A DNA stretch of 6,099 nt. It comes from Phycisphaerales bacterium. GTDB taxonomy: Bacteria > Planctomycetota > Phycisphaerae > Sedimentisphaerales > Anaerohalosphaeraceae. The stretch is taken from contig PMBP01000421.1 in assembly GCA_003152975.1 (NCBI GenBank), positions 991-7,089 of the forward strand. Reading direction: 5' to 3'. Positions 1-6,099 of the stretch are shown here, in pieces. The notes below the pieces were generated by a model. That model saw nothing but the letters and a program-made list of their open reading frames with translations, ran no database searches and was not told the DNA's origin. Numbering within the stretch: the first letter of the stretch is position 1; each line of letters opens with the position of its first letter. Position numbers and translations under genes: made by a program.

Positions 1-1611
1 CTGCTTTCGGCCTCCACCATGAAGCATTTCCTGGCCAACAGCAATGAGGATCGTCGCACCAGCACATCCTCTGATTTCGACGACCGTCTGTTCTACGAGT
101 ACTACTCGGTACCCTTCCACATGGGTTTTGTAGAGGGTGGCGCACGCTGCTACATGACGGCCTACAACAAGGTCAATGGGATTCCCTGTACCGTACATCC
201 CGTGGTTAATGAGGTGACCATGAAGGAGTGGGGTGTGGACGGCATTATTTGCACGGACGCCGGGGGCTTCGGCAACCTGACTCGCTCGCAGCACTTTTAC
301 GAAAACACCACCCAGTCCGGGGCCGGCACGGTCAATGCGGGTATCAATCAATACCTGGACAGGAACTTCAACGGTCCGGTCAAAGCCGCGATTGAACAGG
401 GTCTGCTGACGGAGGCGCGGCTCGACCAGGTCATCAAAGGTACGCTCCGCGTCTTTATCCGGTTGGGCCTGCTCGATCCGCCAGACAGGGTGCCCTACAC
501 CAAGATCGGATCCGAAGACACGGAGCCCTGGGCCACACAGAAGAACAAGGACTTGGTTCGGTCGGCGACCCAAGAGTCCATCGTGCTTTTGAAGAACACG
601 ACAAATCTACTGCCACTTAACAGGATAGCCGTTAAGTCGATCGCCATGATCGGCCCCTCTGCTGATGCAGTCCACTTCGATTGGTACAGCTCACAGCCCC
701 CTTATGCGGTGACGCCTGTGGCGGGTATCAAGAGCAAGGTCGGGGAGGGTGTGAGTGTACAGTACGCGTCGGGGCAGGATGTCGAGGCGGCCGTAAATCT
801 GGCCAAATCGTCGGACATCGCCATCGTCTGTGTGGGCAACAACCCGAACCTTAATAATGGGTGGATGAAAATATCGGATTCGAGCGAGGGGCGAGAAGCG
901 TTGGATCGGAAAATCATCACTCTTGATGCCCAGGAAGAACTCATCAAGCAGGTATATGCGGCCAATCTCAAGACCGTTGTCGTGTTGATCTCCAGTTTTC
1001 CCTATGCGATCAACTGGACCCAGGAACATGTGCCGGCCATTTTGCACATGACCCACAACAGCCAAGAGCAGGGTAACGCTCTTGCCGATGTATTGTTCGG
1101 CGATTACAACCCGGCGGGCCGCCTCGTACAGACCTGGCCCAGGTCGCTCGACCAACTGCCACCGATGATGGATTACGACATCCGTCACGGTCGGACCTAC
1201 CTATACTTCAAAGATGAGCCGCTTTACCCCTTCGGATACGGCCTGAGCTACACAACCTTCGAGTATTCGAACCTCAAGACCAGTACCCCGATCCTGGCTC
1301 GGGACGGTTCGATCACCGTGAGCGTGGACCTGGAAAACGCCGGCAAGCAGGCCGGCGACGAGGTCGTGCAGCTCTATGTCAAGCACCTCGATTCTCAGGT
1401 GAGTCGTCCCATCCAGGAACTCAAGGGCTTCAAACGCGTGCATCTGCAAGCCGGCGAGCGCAAGACCGTGGAGATCCCCTTGCCCGCCAAGCGGCTGGCC
1501 TATTGGGACATCAGCGCAAAGGTCTGGCATGTGGAGCGCGACCGTATTGAGATCCGTGTAGGTGGTTCTTCCGCAGACATCCGTCTCAAGAAGACCGTGG
1601 AGATAAAGTAA
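1..1611 (+). CDS. GH3 beta-glycosidase (beta-glucosidase or beta-xylosidase type), 5' end outside window
   Basis: This is a glycoside hydrolase family 3 retaining exo-beta-glycosidase releasing terminal beta-glucosyl or beta-xylosyl residues from oligosaccharides. The frame is open from base 1 and the first residues (LLSAST before MKHFLAN) are already conserved core, so the internal ATG at 19 is not the start and roughly 200-300 N-terminal residues are missing. In window numbering (536 residues), the end of the TIM barrel shows the sugar-binding KHF at 8-10, MTAYNKVNG near 52-60, and the nucleophile Asp86 in CTDAGG. The alpha/beta sandwich spans about 181-405; Glu299 in EALDR matches the usual E-x-x-D-R acid/base position, with Glu296 as alternative. 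PFGYGLSYTTF starts at 410, and a fibronectin III-like domain (GDEVVQLYV at 452) closes the protein. Asp86 is followed by Ala, not the Trp of SDW-type beta-glucosidases, so exact specificity is open. It is followed 76 bases later by a GH9 gene on the same strand. Confidence 0.95.
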   Translation: MLSASTMKHFLANSNEDRRTSTSSDFDDRLFYEYYSVPFHMGFVEGGARCYMTAYNKVNGIPCTVHPVVNEVTMKEWGVDGIICTDAGGFGNLTRSQHFYENTTQSGAGTVNAGINQYLDRNFNGPVKAAIEQGLLTEARLDQVIKGTLRVFIRLGLLDPPDRVPYTKIGSEDTEPWATQKNKDLVRSATQESIVLLKNTTNLLPLNRIAVKSIAMIGPSADAVHFDWYSSQPPYAVTPVAGIKSKVGEGVSVQYASGQDVEAAVNLAKSSDIAIVCVGNNPNLNNGWMKISDSSEGREALDRKIITLDAQEELIKQVYAANLKTVVVLISSFPYAINWTQEHVPAILHMTHNSQEQGNALADVLFGDYNPAGRLVQTWPRSLDQLPPMMDYDIRHGRTYLYFKDEPLYPFGYGLSYTTFEYSNLKTSTPILARDGSITVSVDLENAGKQAGDEVVQLYVKHLDSQVSRPIQELKGFKRVHLQAGERKTVEIPLPAKRLAYWDISAKVWHVERDRIEIRVGGSSADIRLKKTVEIK

Positions 1612-1652
1612 GAAACCTATGACAACGATCGAGAGAGAGTCAAATGCGGAAT

Positions 1653-1669
1653 GCCGATTTCGTATCGGC
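1653..1669 (+). promoter_or_regulatory. Intercistronic stem-loop between GH3 and GH9 genes
   Basis: The arms GCCGAT (1653-1658) and ATCGGC (1664-1669) are perfect reverse complements around a TTCGT loop, with a further possible T-G wobble at the base. The hairpin ends one base before the Shine-Dalgarno of the GH9 gene. There is no T-run after it, so it does not look like an intrinsic terminator. It may be an mRNA processing or stability element, or may affect GH9 translation, but a six-pair stem can occur by chance. Confidence 0.45.
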
Positions 1670-1670
1670 G

Positions 1671-1680
1671 AAGGAAGGAG
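1671..1680 (+). promoter_or_regulatory. Shine-Dalgarno that sets the GH9 start
   Basis: AAGGAAGGAG lies seven bases before the ATG at 1688. It supports that ATG over the in-frame upstream ATG at 1619, which has no such site and would place a charged 23-residue leader in front of the signal peptide. Confidence 0.8.
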
Positions 1681-1687
1681 ATTGATT

Positions 1688-3745
1688 ATGAAATGGCTAT
1701 CGGTACTCGCCGTTTTTTTCTGTTGTGCCCTGTCGACAAACGCGGAACTTTCCCTCAAGGAGGTCCGCACGGCCTCGAACACCGTTGTGGTGGCCTATTT
1801 CAAAAGCAACATTGTCCAGGCCGATGAAGTCAACACGGCGGATCTGTCGGCCTGGAAACTCAACGGCCAACCCGCCGCGGCCATCAGCAAGTTCGTGACC
1901 GAGGCCGATGCCTGCGATCATCACATCTATCTGCAGGTGCCCCCGCTGGTCAACGGAACCAGTTACACCCTGCAGACGCCGCATGGCGAAACTACCTTCG
2001 TATTCGACGATGCCAAGATCTTCTGCGAGTCGATCAAGACCAACCAGAATGCCTATTGCGGACTGTCGAAGGTTCGATACGCCAACTTCGCCATCTGGCT
2101 GGGCGACGGCGGCAGCAAACCCATCAGCGGAGACCTCCCCGCCTACAAGGTCTTCAAGATATTCACCGGCGAAACCGTCGCCGAGGGATCCCTTCGCGAA
2201 ATCGGGCAGGATGCCTCGTCGGGCGATTTCGTGTACCGCATTGACCTGTCGGCCGTTCCCGAAGGCGGGCCCTACAAGATTGCCGTGAAAGGTTACGGCT
2301 GTTCCTATCCCTTCGGGGTCGGCGGCGATTTCTCCCGCCGCCTCGGCCATGTCTCATTCCGTTCGCTGTATCACCAGCGATGCGGCTGCCCGGTCCATGC
2401 CCCCTATGCGTGGGACATCAAGATGAAGCCGTGCCACACGACCGTTTACTGCACCAATGGCCCGATCGGAGAGGCCCGCCTGGTCGTGACCGGAAACGAG
2501 CCCACCTTCACCGCCTATGGCGGTTATCACGACGCCGGCGATGCCGACCGCCGCACCTACCACATGGATGTGACGGCGACGCTCCTGACGACTTACGAGG
2601 CGTTCCCGGCCTGTTTCACCGATGACCAGTTCAACATCCCCGACAAGTTCGATGCACAGTACAACATCCTCGGCAAGGGCAACCAGATTCCCGACATCAT
2701 CGACGAGGCCGAATGGGGCGCGATGTTCTGGGAGTACATGCAGGAGCCCTCCGGCGCGATCCACTGGGGCACCGAAACCCAGCAATATTCGCCCTTCACC
2801 ACCTACGACAAGGAAACCAAAAAATTCGGAACCGAGGTCCTCGATACCCGGTCGGCCGGTTTTGCCGCCGGGATGTTTATGCACCTGGCCCGGATCATCA
2901 AGCCATACAAACCGGAACGCAGCGACGATCTGGTCAAACATGCGGATATGGCAATGGCCGCCGCGGGCGACGCGGCCAAGGTACCCCATCGGCTCTACTA
3001 TGCCGTGCAGAAGTATCTCCTTACCGGTGACCCCGCCGCCCACCAGATCGTCAAGGACCTGGCCAAGGATGTCGATGCGTATGTGAACACCTACAACGGC
3101 GCCCCGGAATCCTTTGCGTCAAACGGCTGGCTGGCCTCGTTCTTCTTCTCCTACATCATCGAGAAAACCCGGCCGACCGATCCGGCCGTCGTGGACCAGT
3201 TCAAAGCGGCGATCAAAACGGCAGCCGACAAAGAAATCGGATTCCTCAACGCCAACGCGTACCCGGTTGGCACGCCGCAGAATCTCCGGTGGTGGGGCAG
3301 TAATGTCGCGCAGGGCCAGTATGCCTATCCCTGCCTGTTGCAGTGGGCCTTGACCAAGGAACAGAAATACATCGACGCCGCAAGCCAGTTGATGGACTAC
3401 ACCCAGGGCCTCAACCCCATCGGCAAATGCTATGTCAGCGGCATCGGCTTCAACCGAGTCCACAATCCGCACGATCGGGAATCCGCCTATACCAAAGAAA
3501 AGGGCTGGGGGCCCCGGCCGGGGATTCTCGTCTTCGGACCCGGCGGCTCCGGCAGAGGCACCTCCGTTCCTGCGGTGTCCACCCTGCCGCGAGAACGCCG
3601 CTACATCGACAATTTGGGCTCCATTCAATGGAGCGAGTTTACCGTCTATCAAAGTCTGTGTTTTCCTGCTGCGGTGTATCCGGTGCTATCGCAGGGCGGC
3701 AAATGGGACGATACCAAAGACCCATTCGCAGCACAACAGAAATAG
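1688..3745 (+). CDS. Secreted GH9 glycoside hydrolase (endo-beta-1,4-glucanase type) with N-terminal Ig-like domains
   Basis: This 685-residue protein belongs to inverting family GH9, mostly endo-acting beta-1,4-glucanases. MKWLSVLAVFFCCALSTNA is a Sec signal peptide with probable cleavage after Ala19, so it acts in the periplasm, on the surface or outside. Residues about 20-105 form a beta-rich module resembling bacterial Ig-like (SbsA/Big) domains. Residues about 112-215, starting at IKTNQNAY and ending near YPFGVGG, look like the cellulase N-terminal Ig-like domain. The (alpha/alpha)6 barrel follows, with GGYHDAGDADR giving catalytic Asp282 and Asp285, then IPDIIDEAEWG, then the NPIGKCYVSGIG block. 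Glu650 in WSEFTVYQ sits where the GH9 acid/base Glu is expected. The usual HHR before that region reads NPHDR here (His595, Asp596, Arg597). No dockerin, carbohydrate-binding module or anchor is visible at the C-terminus. It is probably co-transcribed with the upstream GH3 gene; exo-acting or non-cellulose specificity cannot be excluded. Confidence 0.94.
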   Translation: MKWLSVLAVFFCCALSTNAELSLKEVRTASNTVVVAYFKSNIVQADEVNTADLSAWKLNGQPAAAISKFVTEADACDHHIYLQVPPLVNGTSYTLQTPHGETTFVFDDAKIFCESIKTNQNAYCGLSKVRYANFAIWLGDGGSKPISGDLPAYKVFKIFTGETVAEGSLREIGQDASSGDFVYRIDLSAVPEGGPYKIAVKGYGCSYPFGVGGDFSRRLGHVSFRSLYHQRCGCPVHAPYAWDIKMKPCHTTVYCTNGPIGEARLVVTGNEPTFTAYGGYHDAGDADRRTYHMDVTATLLTTYEAFPACFTDDQFNIPDKFDAQYNILGKGNQIPDIIDEAEWGAMFWEYMQEPSGAIHWGTETQQYSPFTTYDKETKKFGTEVLDTRSAGFAAGMFMHLARIIKPYKPERSDDLVKHADMAMAAAGDAAKVPHRLYYAVQKYLLTGDPAAHQIVKDLAKDVDAYVNTYNGAPESFASNGWLASFFFSYIIEKTRPTDPAVVDQFKAAIKTAADKEIGFLNANAYPVGTPQNLRWWGSNVAQGQYAYPCLLQWALTKEQKYIDAASQLMDYTQGLNPIGKCYVSGIGFNRVHNPHDRESAYTKEKGWGPRPGILVFGPGGSGRGTSVPAVSTLPRERRYIDNLGSIQWSEFTVYQSLCFPAAVYPVLSQGGKWDDTKDPFAAQQK

Positions 3746-3821
3746 ATCCTTATTGGCACTCGCTTTTACGCCTCACTATAAGCCGGCCACAAGGAATTGG
3801 CTCAACATTGAAGGTGGTTAC

Positions 3822-4022
3822 TCACTTCGCGGGCGCGAAGATCGTCATGGTTCTGCCCGAGAGAACCAACTTCAGTTGCAGCGTGTTGGAAGGGCGCACG
3901 GTTTTTTGTTTCTCGACCAGGTTCTCGGCGGCTTGGTCGCTCTCGGGCGTATCTTCCCATAGGTTGACTTTCCGATTACCCGTGCCCAGGATCTTCAGCG
4001 GCACCGGCAGTTCATCGTGTGA
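3822..4022 (-). pseudogene. Probable C-terminal remnant of a GH97 alpha-glycosidase
   Basis: After a TGA at 4023-4025 this minus-strand frame reads about 66 codons to a TGA at 3822-3824. It contains LPVPLKILGTGNRKVNLWED, then NTLQLKLVLSGRTMTIFAPA. From memory of the family, GH97 enzymes (retaining or inverting alpha-glucosidases and alpha-galactosidases) end in a beta-sandwich with the same order: an LP..FL..G.Y.A.I..D stretch, a spacer, then TL.L.LA..GG and a final strand. Here the usual GGG is LSG. No barrel or N-terminal domain is present, and the similarity begins within a few bases of the GH35 stop at 4012, overlapping it in another frame. I see no ATG and no Shine-Dalgarno; a GTG at 4004 is the only candidate start. 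A deletion that fused the downstream side of GH35 to the tail of a lost GH97 gene is the simplest reading. It could instead be a chance frame or a small expressed protein. Between 3746 and 3821 I see no gene and no terminator. Confidence 0.45.
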
Positions 4023-5634
4023 TCAGCATCGTATGCAATACGGCCGGCACGGCACCGAAACGCGGCCCCCCCCAATCCGTTTCGTCACCATTGCGAATTC
4101 GTAAGAGCTTGAAGGTTTCATTCTCATACTGTCCTTCTTCGACCTTCAAATATTGCCAGGCCTTGCCCGCGTTAGCACCTACAGGCCGGAAGGTAAAGTG
4201 GCATAGCGTCCCCATCAGGACAAACTCGCTTTCGCCCAGTTGCACCACCATTGCTTTGCCAATCGGCTTGGCATTGGCCTGCGTTGTGCGCCCACTTGGG
4301 GCGCCGAATGCCACGATGGCCTGCCACGCGCCAAGGTTGATCGTCTGCTCGGCGTGGTCCTCACGCTCCACAGCGGCCTGGATCTTTCCTTCAAAACCCC
4401 ATTTCGCCAGTTCCCTCATCATGGGACCGACCATGGCGTATTCCTGTCCAACCGGCGCCAAGCGCGCCGCGATCTCCGCCTCTCCGCCGCCTCGGCCGTT
4501 GTCGTCTATGCCAAACGGTGAAAAACCAATACCCCCCTGCGCGAGCACCGCGTACAGGTATCGCGTGTATTCCGCATTGGAACCGGTCTCCGGCACGAAC
4601 AACGCGTTGTCAGGGCGGTCGTACAACTCAATCACCTTCAGCGCCCGTGGACTGTCCGATAGATAGATGTCGGGGGCCACCAAGTCGATGGCTGGCGCGG
4701 CCGCCTTCCAGATCGGGATCACATTGTCGGTGGGTCCGCCGCTCTCATAGGATGACGCTTTTGGCTGACTGAGCGGATCGCGCAGCGCCGCGTTGACATA
4801 CAACGGTAACGGATAGACCGCCTTGCCTGCCGCCGCAATATGCCCAATGTACCGGGCGACCGACCAGGCGTGGAAATATTCGTCGGCGTCGTTTCCGAAT
4901 ACCTCCTGCCAGGTTCCCTTGGCATCGACGGGCCTGTTGAGCGCCTTGAGCACTTCGGGTTTGAGCAGTTCTGCCGGAACGGGGCCTTCGAATAGCTTCT
5001 GGGCAACTGGGGAGTAATCCCGCACGCTGCCCCAGGATCCGGGTTCGTTCTGTACCTGGACCATTAGCACCGTGTGCTGTGGGTCAGCCTCCTTCAGATG
5101 CCCCATCACCGCCGCGAATGCCTTCGCGTCGGCTTCTATCGCGGCCTGCGAGTGCGGCGAAGGTGAATCGACCGCCCGTCCGTTGCGGCCGGTGATATTG
5201 GGATACTTCTCGGCATCACGCTTCATCCATTCGGGCATGTAGTGGTTGCTGCCGTTCTTCCATGTGGCAAACCACAGGAGCACCAGATGCACCTTGTGTT
5301 CCCGCCCTTCCTTGAGCAGCGTGTCCACTAATGAAAAATCGAACTTACCCAGTTGCGCCTCGATCTGCTCCCAGTAAATCGGCACCTCAAGGGTGTTGGC
5401 GCGCATCGCCTCGACCGCCGACCACACCTGCGGCAACATGCCCGGCCAGGCACTGGAGTTGTGTGCCTGACCTCCCAGCATGAAGAACGGTTGCCCGTCC
5501 ACCAAGAGGGCATGACGGCCATCCTTCTCGACAATCCGCGGCATCGTGCCCTCGCCGGCCTGACCCCAGGCCGCTCCCACTGTCAACAAAGCCACCAGAC
5601 ACCCCATAACCGCCATTCGTATCATCTTAATCAC
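4012..5634 (-). CDS. Secreted GH35 beta-galactosidase with DUF5597 C-terminal domain
   Basis: This 540-residue retaining beta-galactosidase is of the DUF5597-bearing GH35 type, which includes Cellvibrio japonicus Bgl35A acting on xyloglucan side chains. I chose the GTG at 5634 because AGGAG (5642-5646) lies seven bases before it; the ATG at 5649 adds five residues but has no ribosome site. The N-terminus MIKMIRMAVMGCLVALLTVG is a Sec signal peptide, cleaved around residues 24-27. The TIM barrel spans about 35-375, with FMLGGQAHNSS, EVPIYWEQIE and a WKNGSNHYMPEW block. The acid/base is Glu197 in VQVQNEPGSWG and the nucleophile Glu349 in FVPETGSN, a wide spacing like that of this subgroup. DUF5597 covers about 412-540 and ends near NGDETDWG, so the protein looks full length. 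The coding strand has a run of eight G at 4066-4073 near the 3' end. It converges on the GH9 gene and has its own promoter. Confidence 0.93.
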   Translation of the reverse strand: MIKMIRMAVMGCLVALLTVGAAWGQAGEGTMPRIVEKDGRHALLVDGQPFFMLGGQAHNSSAWPGMLPQVWSAVEAMRANTLEVPIYWEQIEAQLGKFDFSLVDTLLKEGREHKVHLVLLWFATWKNGSNHYMPEWMKRDAEKYPNITGRNGRAVDSPSPHSQAAIEADAKAFAAVMGHLKEADPQHTVLMVQVQNEPGSWGSVRDYSPVAQKLFEGPVPAELLKPEVLKALNRPVDAKGTWQEVFGNDADEYFHAWSVARYIGHIAAAGKAVYPLPLYVNAALRDPLSQPKASSYESGGPTDNVIPIWKAAAPAIDLVAPDIYLSDSPRALKVIELYDRPDNALFVPETGSNAEYTRYLYAVLAQGGIGFSPFGIDDNGRGGGEAEIAARLAPVGQEYAMVGPMMRELAKWGFEGKIQAAVEREDHAEQTINLGAWQAIVAFGAPSGRTTQANAKPIGKAMVVQLGESEFVLMGTLCHFTFRPVGANAGKAWQYLKVEEGQYENETFKLLRIRNGDETDWGGPRFGAVPAVLHTMLITR

Positions 5635-5641
5635 AGTATTG

Positions 5642-5646
5642 CTCCT
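5642..5646 (-). promoter_or_regulatory. Shine-Dalgarno that sets the GH35 GTG start
   Basis: On the minus strand AGGAG lies seven bases before the in-frame GTG at 5634-5632. The longer ATG start at 5649 would place this site inside the coding sequence, and its own upstream bases (CTGTAACTTAAATT) contain no purine-rich ribosome site. The next ATG at 5625 is too far from it. Confidence 0.7.
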
Positions 5647-5716
5647 CATAATTTAAGTTACAGGGGTTCTTACCCTTGTCACGCTTTCCAGAACCGCTTC
5701 CTGGCTAGCCGAAAAC

Positions 5717-5741
5717 CACAATTTTGATCGGCGAAATTGTG
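5717..5741. repeat. Inverted repeat over the GH35 -10 and spacer
   Basis: CACAATTT (5717-5724) and AAATTGTG (5734-5741) are perfect eight-base inverted arms separated by nine bases. They enclose the candidate -10 of the GH35 promoter and share three bases with the palindrome at 5739-5753. This could be a second operator, or could form a hairpin in the DNA. The part upstream of the inferred start site would not be transcribed, so an RNA role is less likely. Confidence 0.4.
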
Positions 5742-5749
5742 TTTGTCAA
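5721..5749 (-). promoter_or_regulatory. Candidate sigma70-type promoter of the GH35 gene
   Basis: Read on the minus strand there is a perfect -35 TTGACA (5744-5749), 17 bases of spacer, and CAAAAT (5721-5726), which matches four of six TATAAT positions. Transcription would begin near 5714, giving an untranslated leader of about 80 bases before the GTG at 5634. The -35 lies within the 15-base palindrome at 5739-5753, and the spacer and -10 lie within a second inverted repeat, as expected for a repressible promoter. Confidence 0.5.
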
Positions 5750-5753
5750 ACAC
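5739..5753. promoter_or_regulatory. 15-base palindrome over the GH35 -35, candidate operator
   Basis: GTGTTTG (5739-5745) and CAAACAC (5747-5753) are perfect reverse complements around one central base. The symmetric site covers the candidate -35 of the GH35 promoter. Its size and symmetry suit a dimeric DNA-binding protein such as a LacI- or GntR-family repressor, but no regulator gene is in the window and I cannot name one. Confidence 0.45.
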
Positions 5754-6099
5754 CCCTCGAGAATTTCCCAAAGTCGTCTACGGGGGACATCTTGCCTGTA
5801 TTCACTTTGTCGGTACAGAGGAAGGTTGACAGACCGGGTGCCGTGGCAGTAAGGCGGATCTCCTTTCGCATTTACAGTTAGTATTCCCAACCGAATTACA
5901 AACCAAAAAGATGCCTGGCTCTTCATATGTTCATTGAAGACTTTAACCGCTCAAAATATTTTTGCAGTAGTCTCTTTTTTTTGCATAGGAGGCCACATTT
6001 TTTCGGACTCGATTTGGTAAACTTAGCTTCTGTGGTGACATTTTGGAGTCAAGGATTCGAGCAGAAAAGGTCTAGGATCGTTTCATCATCATGGGTGGG
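5754..6099. other. Gene-poor AT-richer stretch upstream of GH35
   Basis: I see no convincing gene here. A 73-codon minus-strand frame (5705-5926) has no recognisable motif and would run through the GH35 promoter. The stretch holds an AAAATATTTT palindrome (5953-5962), a run of eight T (5975-5982) and an AGGAGG (5987-5992) with no start codon at a useful distance. An ATG at 6091 could begin a plus-strand gene beyond the window, but only a weak AGGA 13 bases upstream supports it. The composition differs from the GC-rich genes, as for ordinary intergenic DNA. Confidence 0.5.

Noticed and set aside
1619..1687. Longer GH9 start at the ATG at 1619
   Set aside because: It has no ribosome site, crosses the intercistronic hairpin and adds a charged leader before a clear signal peptide, while the ATG at 1688 has AAGGAAGGAG at ideal spacing.
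691..3652. Long minus-strand open frames opposite the GH3 and GH9 genes (for example 691-1188, 2354-3043, 3119-3652)
   Set aside because: They are antisense to strongly conserved enzymes, show no family motifs and are expected in GC-rich coding DNA.
3825..3840. Hairpin CTTCGC-GGGC-GCGAAG as a terminator for the convergent genes
   Set aside because: The stem is perfect but neither strand has a T-run after it, and it lies in the coding frame of the GH97-like tail, where Ala codons explain the GC symmetry.
3343..4104. 253-codon plus-strand frame running from the GH9 3' end into the GH35 3' end
   Set aside because: It is an out-of-frame reading of GH9 and an antisense reading of GH35, with low-complexity composition and no motif.
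5661..5678. Hairpin in the GH35 leader (CAGGGGT / ACCCTTG around TCTT)
   Set aside because: In the transcribed minus strand the stem contains an A-C mismatch, leaving only four continuous pairs; too weak to call a regulatory RNA.
5826..5831. Plus-strand TTGACA as a promoter -35
   Set aside because: No acceptable -10 lies 16-18 bases downstream and no plus-strand gene is evident nearby.
5705..5926. 73-codon minus-strand frame upstream of GH35
   Set aside because: No recognisable domain, no convincing ribosome site, and it would overlap the GH35 promoter elements.
6091..6099. ATG at the window edge as the start of a new plus-strand gene
   Set aside because: Only three codons are visible and the nearest AGGA is 13 bases upstream, too weak to support a call.

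Overview
The window looks like part of a plant cell wall polysaccharide degradation cluster from a Gram-negative, moderately GC-rich bacterium. The combination of GH3, GH9 and DUF5597-type GH35 enzymes with Sec-type signal peptides would fit a Verrucomicrobiota, other PVC-group, Acidobacteriota or Bacteroidota-like polysaccharide specialist. I cannot fix the phylum from the sequence alone. There are no RNA genes, CRISPR arrays, insertion sequences or phage genes that I can support.

Layout: (1) 1-1611, plus strand, the C-terminal part of a GH3 beta-glycosidase whose start lies upstream of the window. (2) A 76-base gap holding a perfect stem-loop (1653-1669) directly followed by a strong Shine-Dalgarno. 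(3) 1688-3745, plus strand, a secreted GH9 enzyme with two N-terminal beta-sandwich modules, in a likely operon with the GH3 gene. (4) 3746-3821, a short convergent gap in which I see no clear terminator. (5) 3822-4022, minus strand, a short reading frame that resembles the C-terminal beta-sandwich of GH97 alpha-glycosidases without the rest of the enzyme, probably a gene remnant. (6) 4012-5634, minus strand, a complete secreted GH35 beta-galactosidase with a DUF5597 C-terminal domain, best started at a GTG. (7) 5650-6099, a more AT-rich upstream region without a convincing gene, carrying a good sigma70-like promoter for the GH35 gene that overlaps two inverted repeats.

Functionally the genes fit one pathway. 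GH9 would cut a beta-1,4-glucan backbone, GH35 would remove beta-galactosyl side residues, and GH3 would remove terminal beta-glucosyl or beta-xylosyl units. Because DUF5597 GH35 enzymes include the xyloglucan beta-galactosidase Bgl35A of Cellvibrio japonicus, xyloglucan or another galactosylated hemicellulose is a reasonable substrate guess, but it is an inference. The families themselves are known. The least ordinary points are the apparent GH97 remnant abutting the GH35 stop codon and the overlapping inverted repeats in the GH35 promoter.
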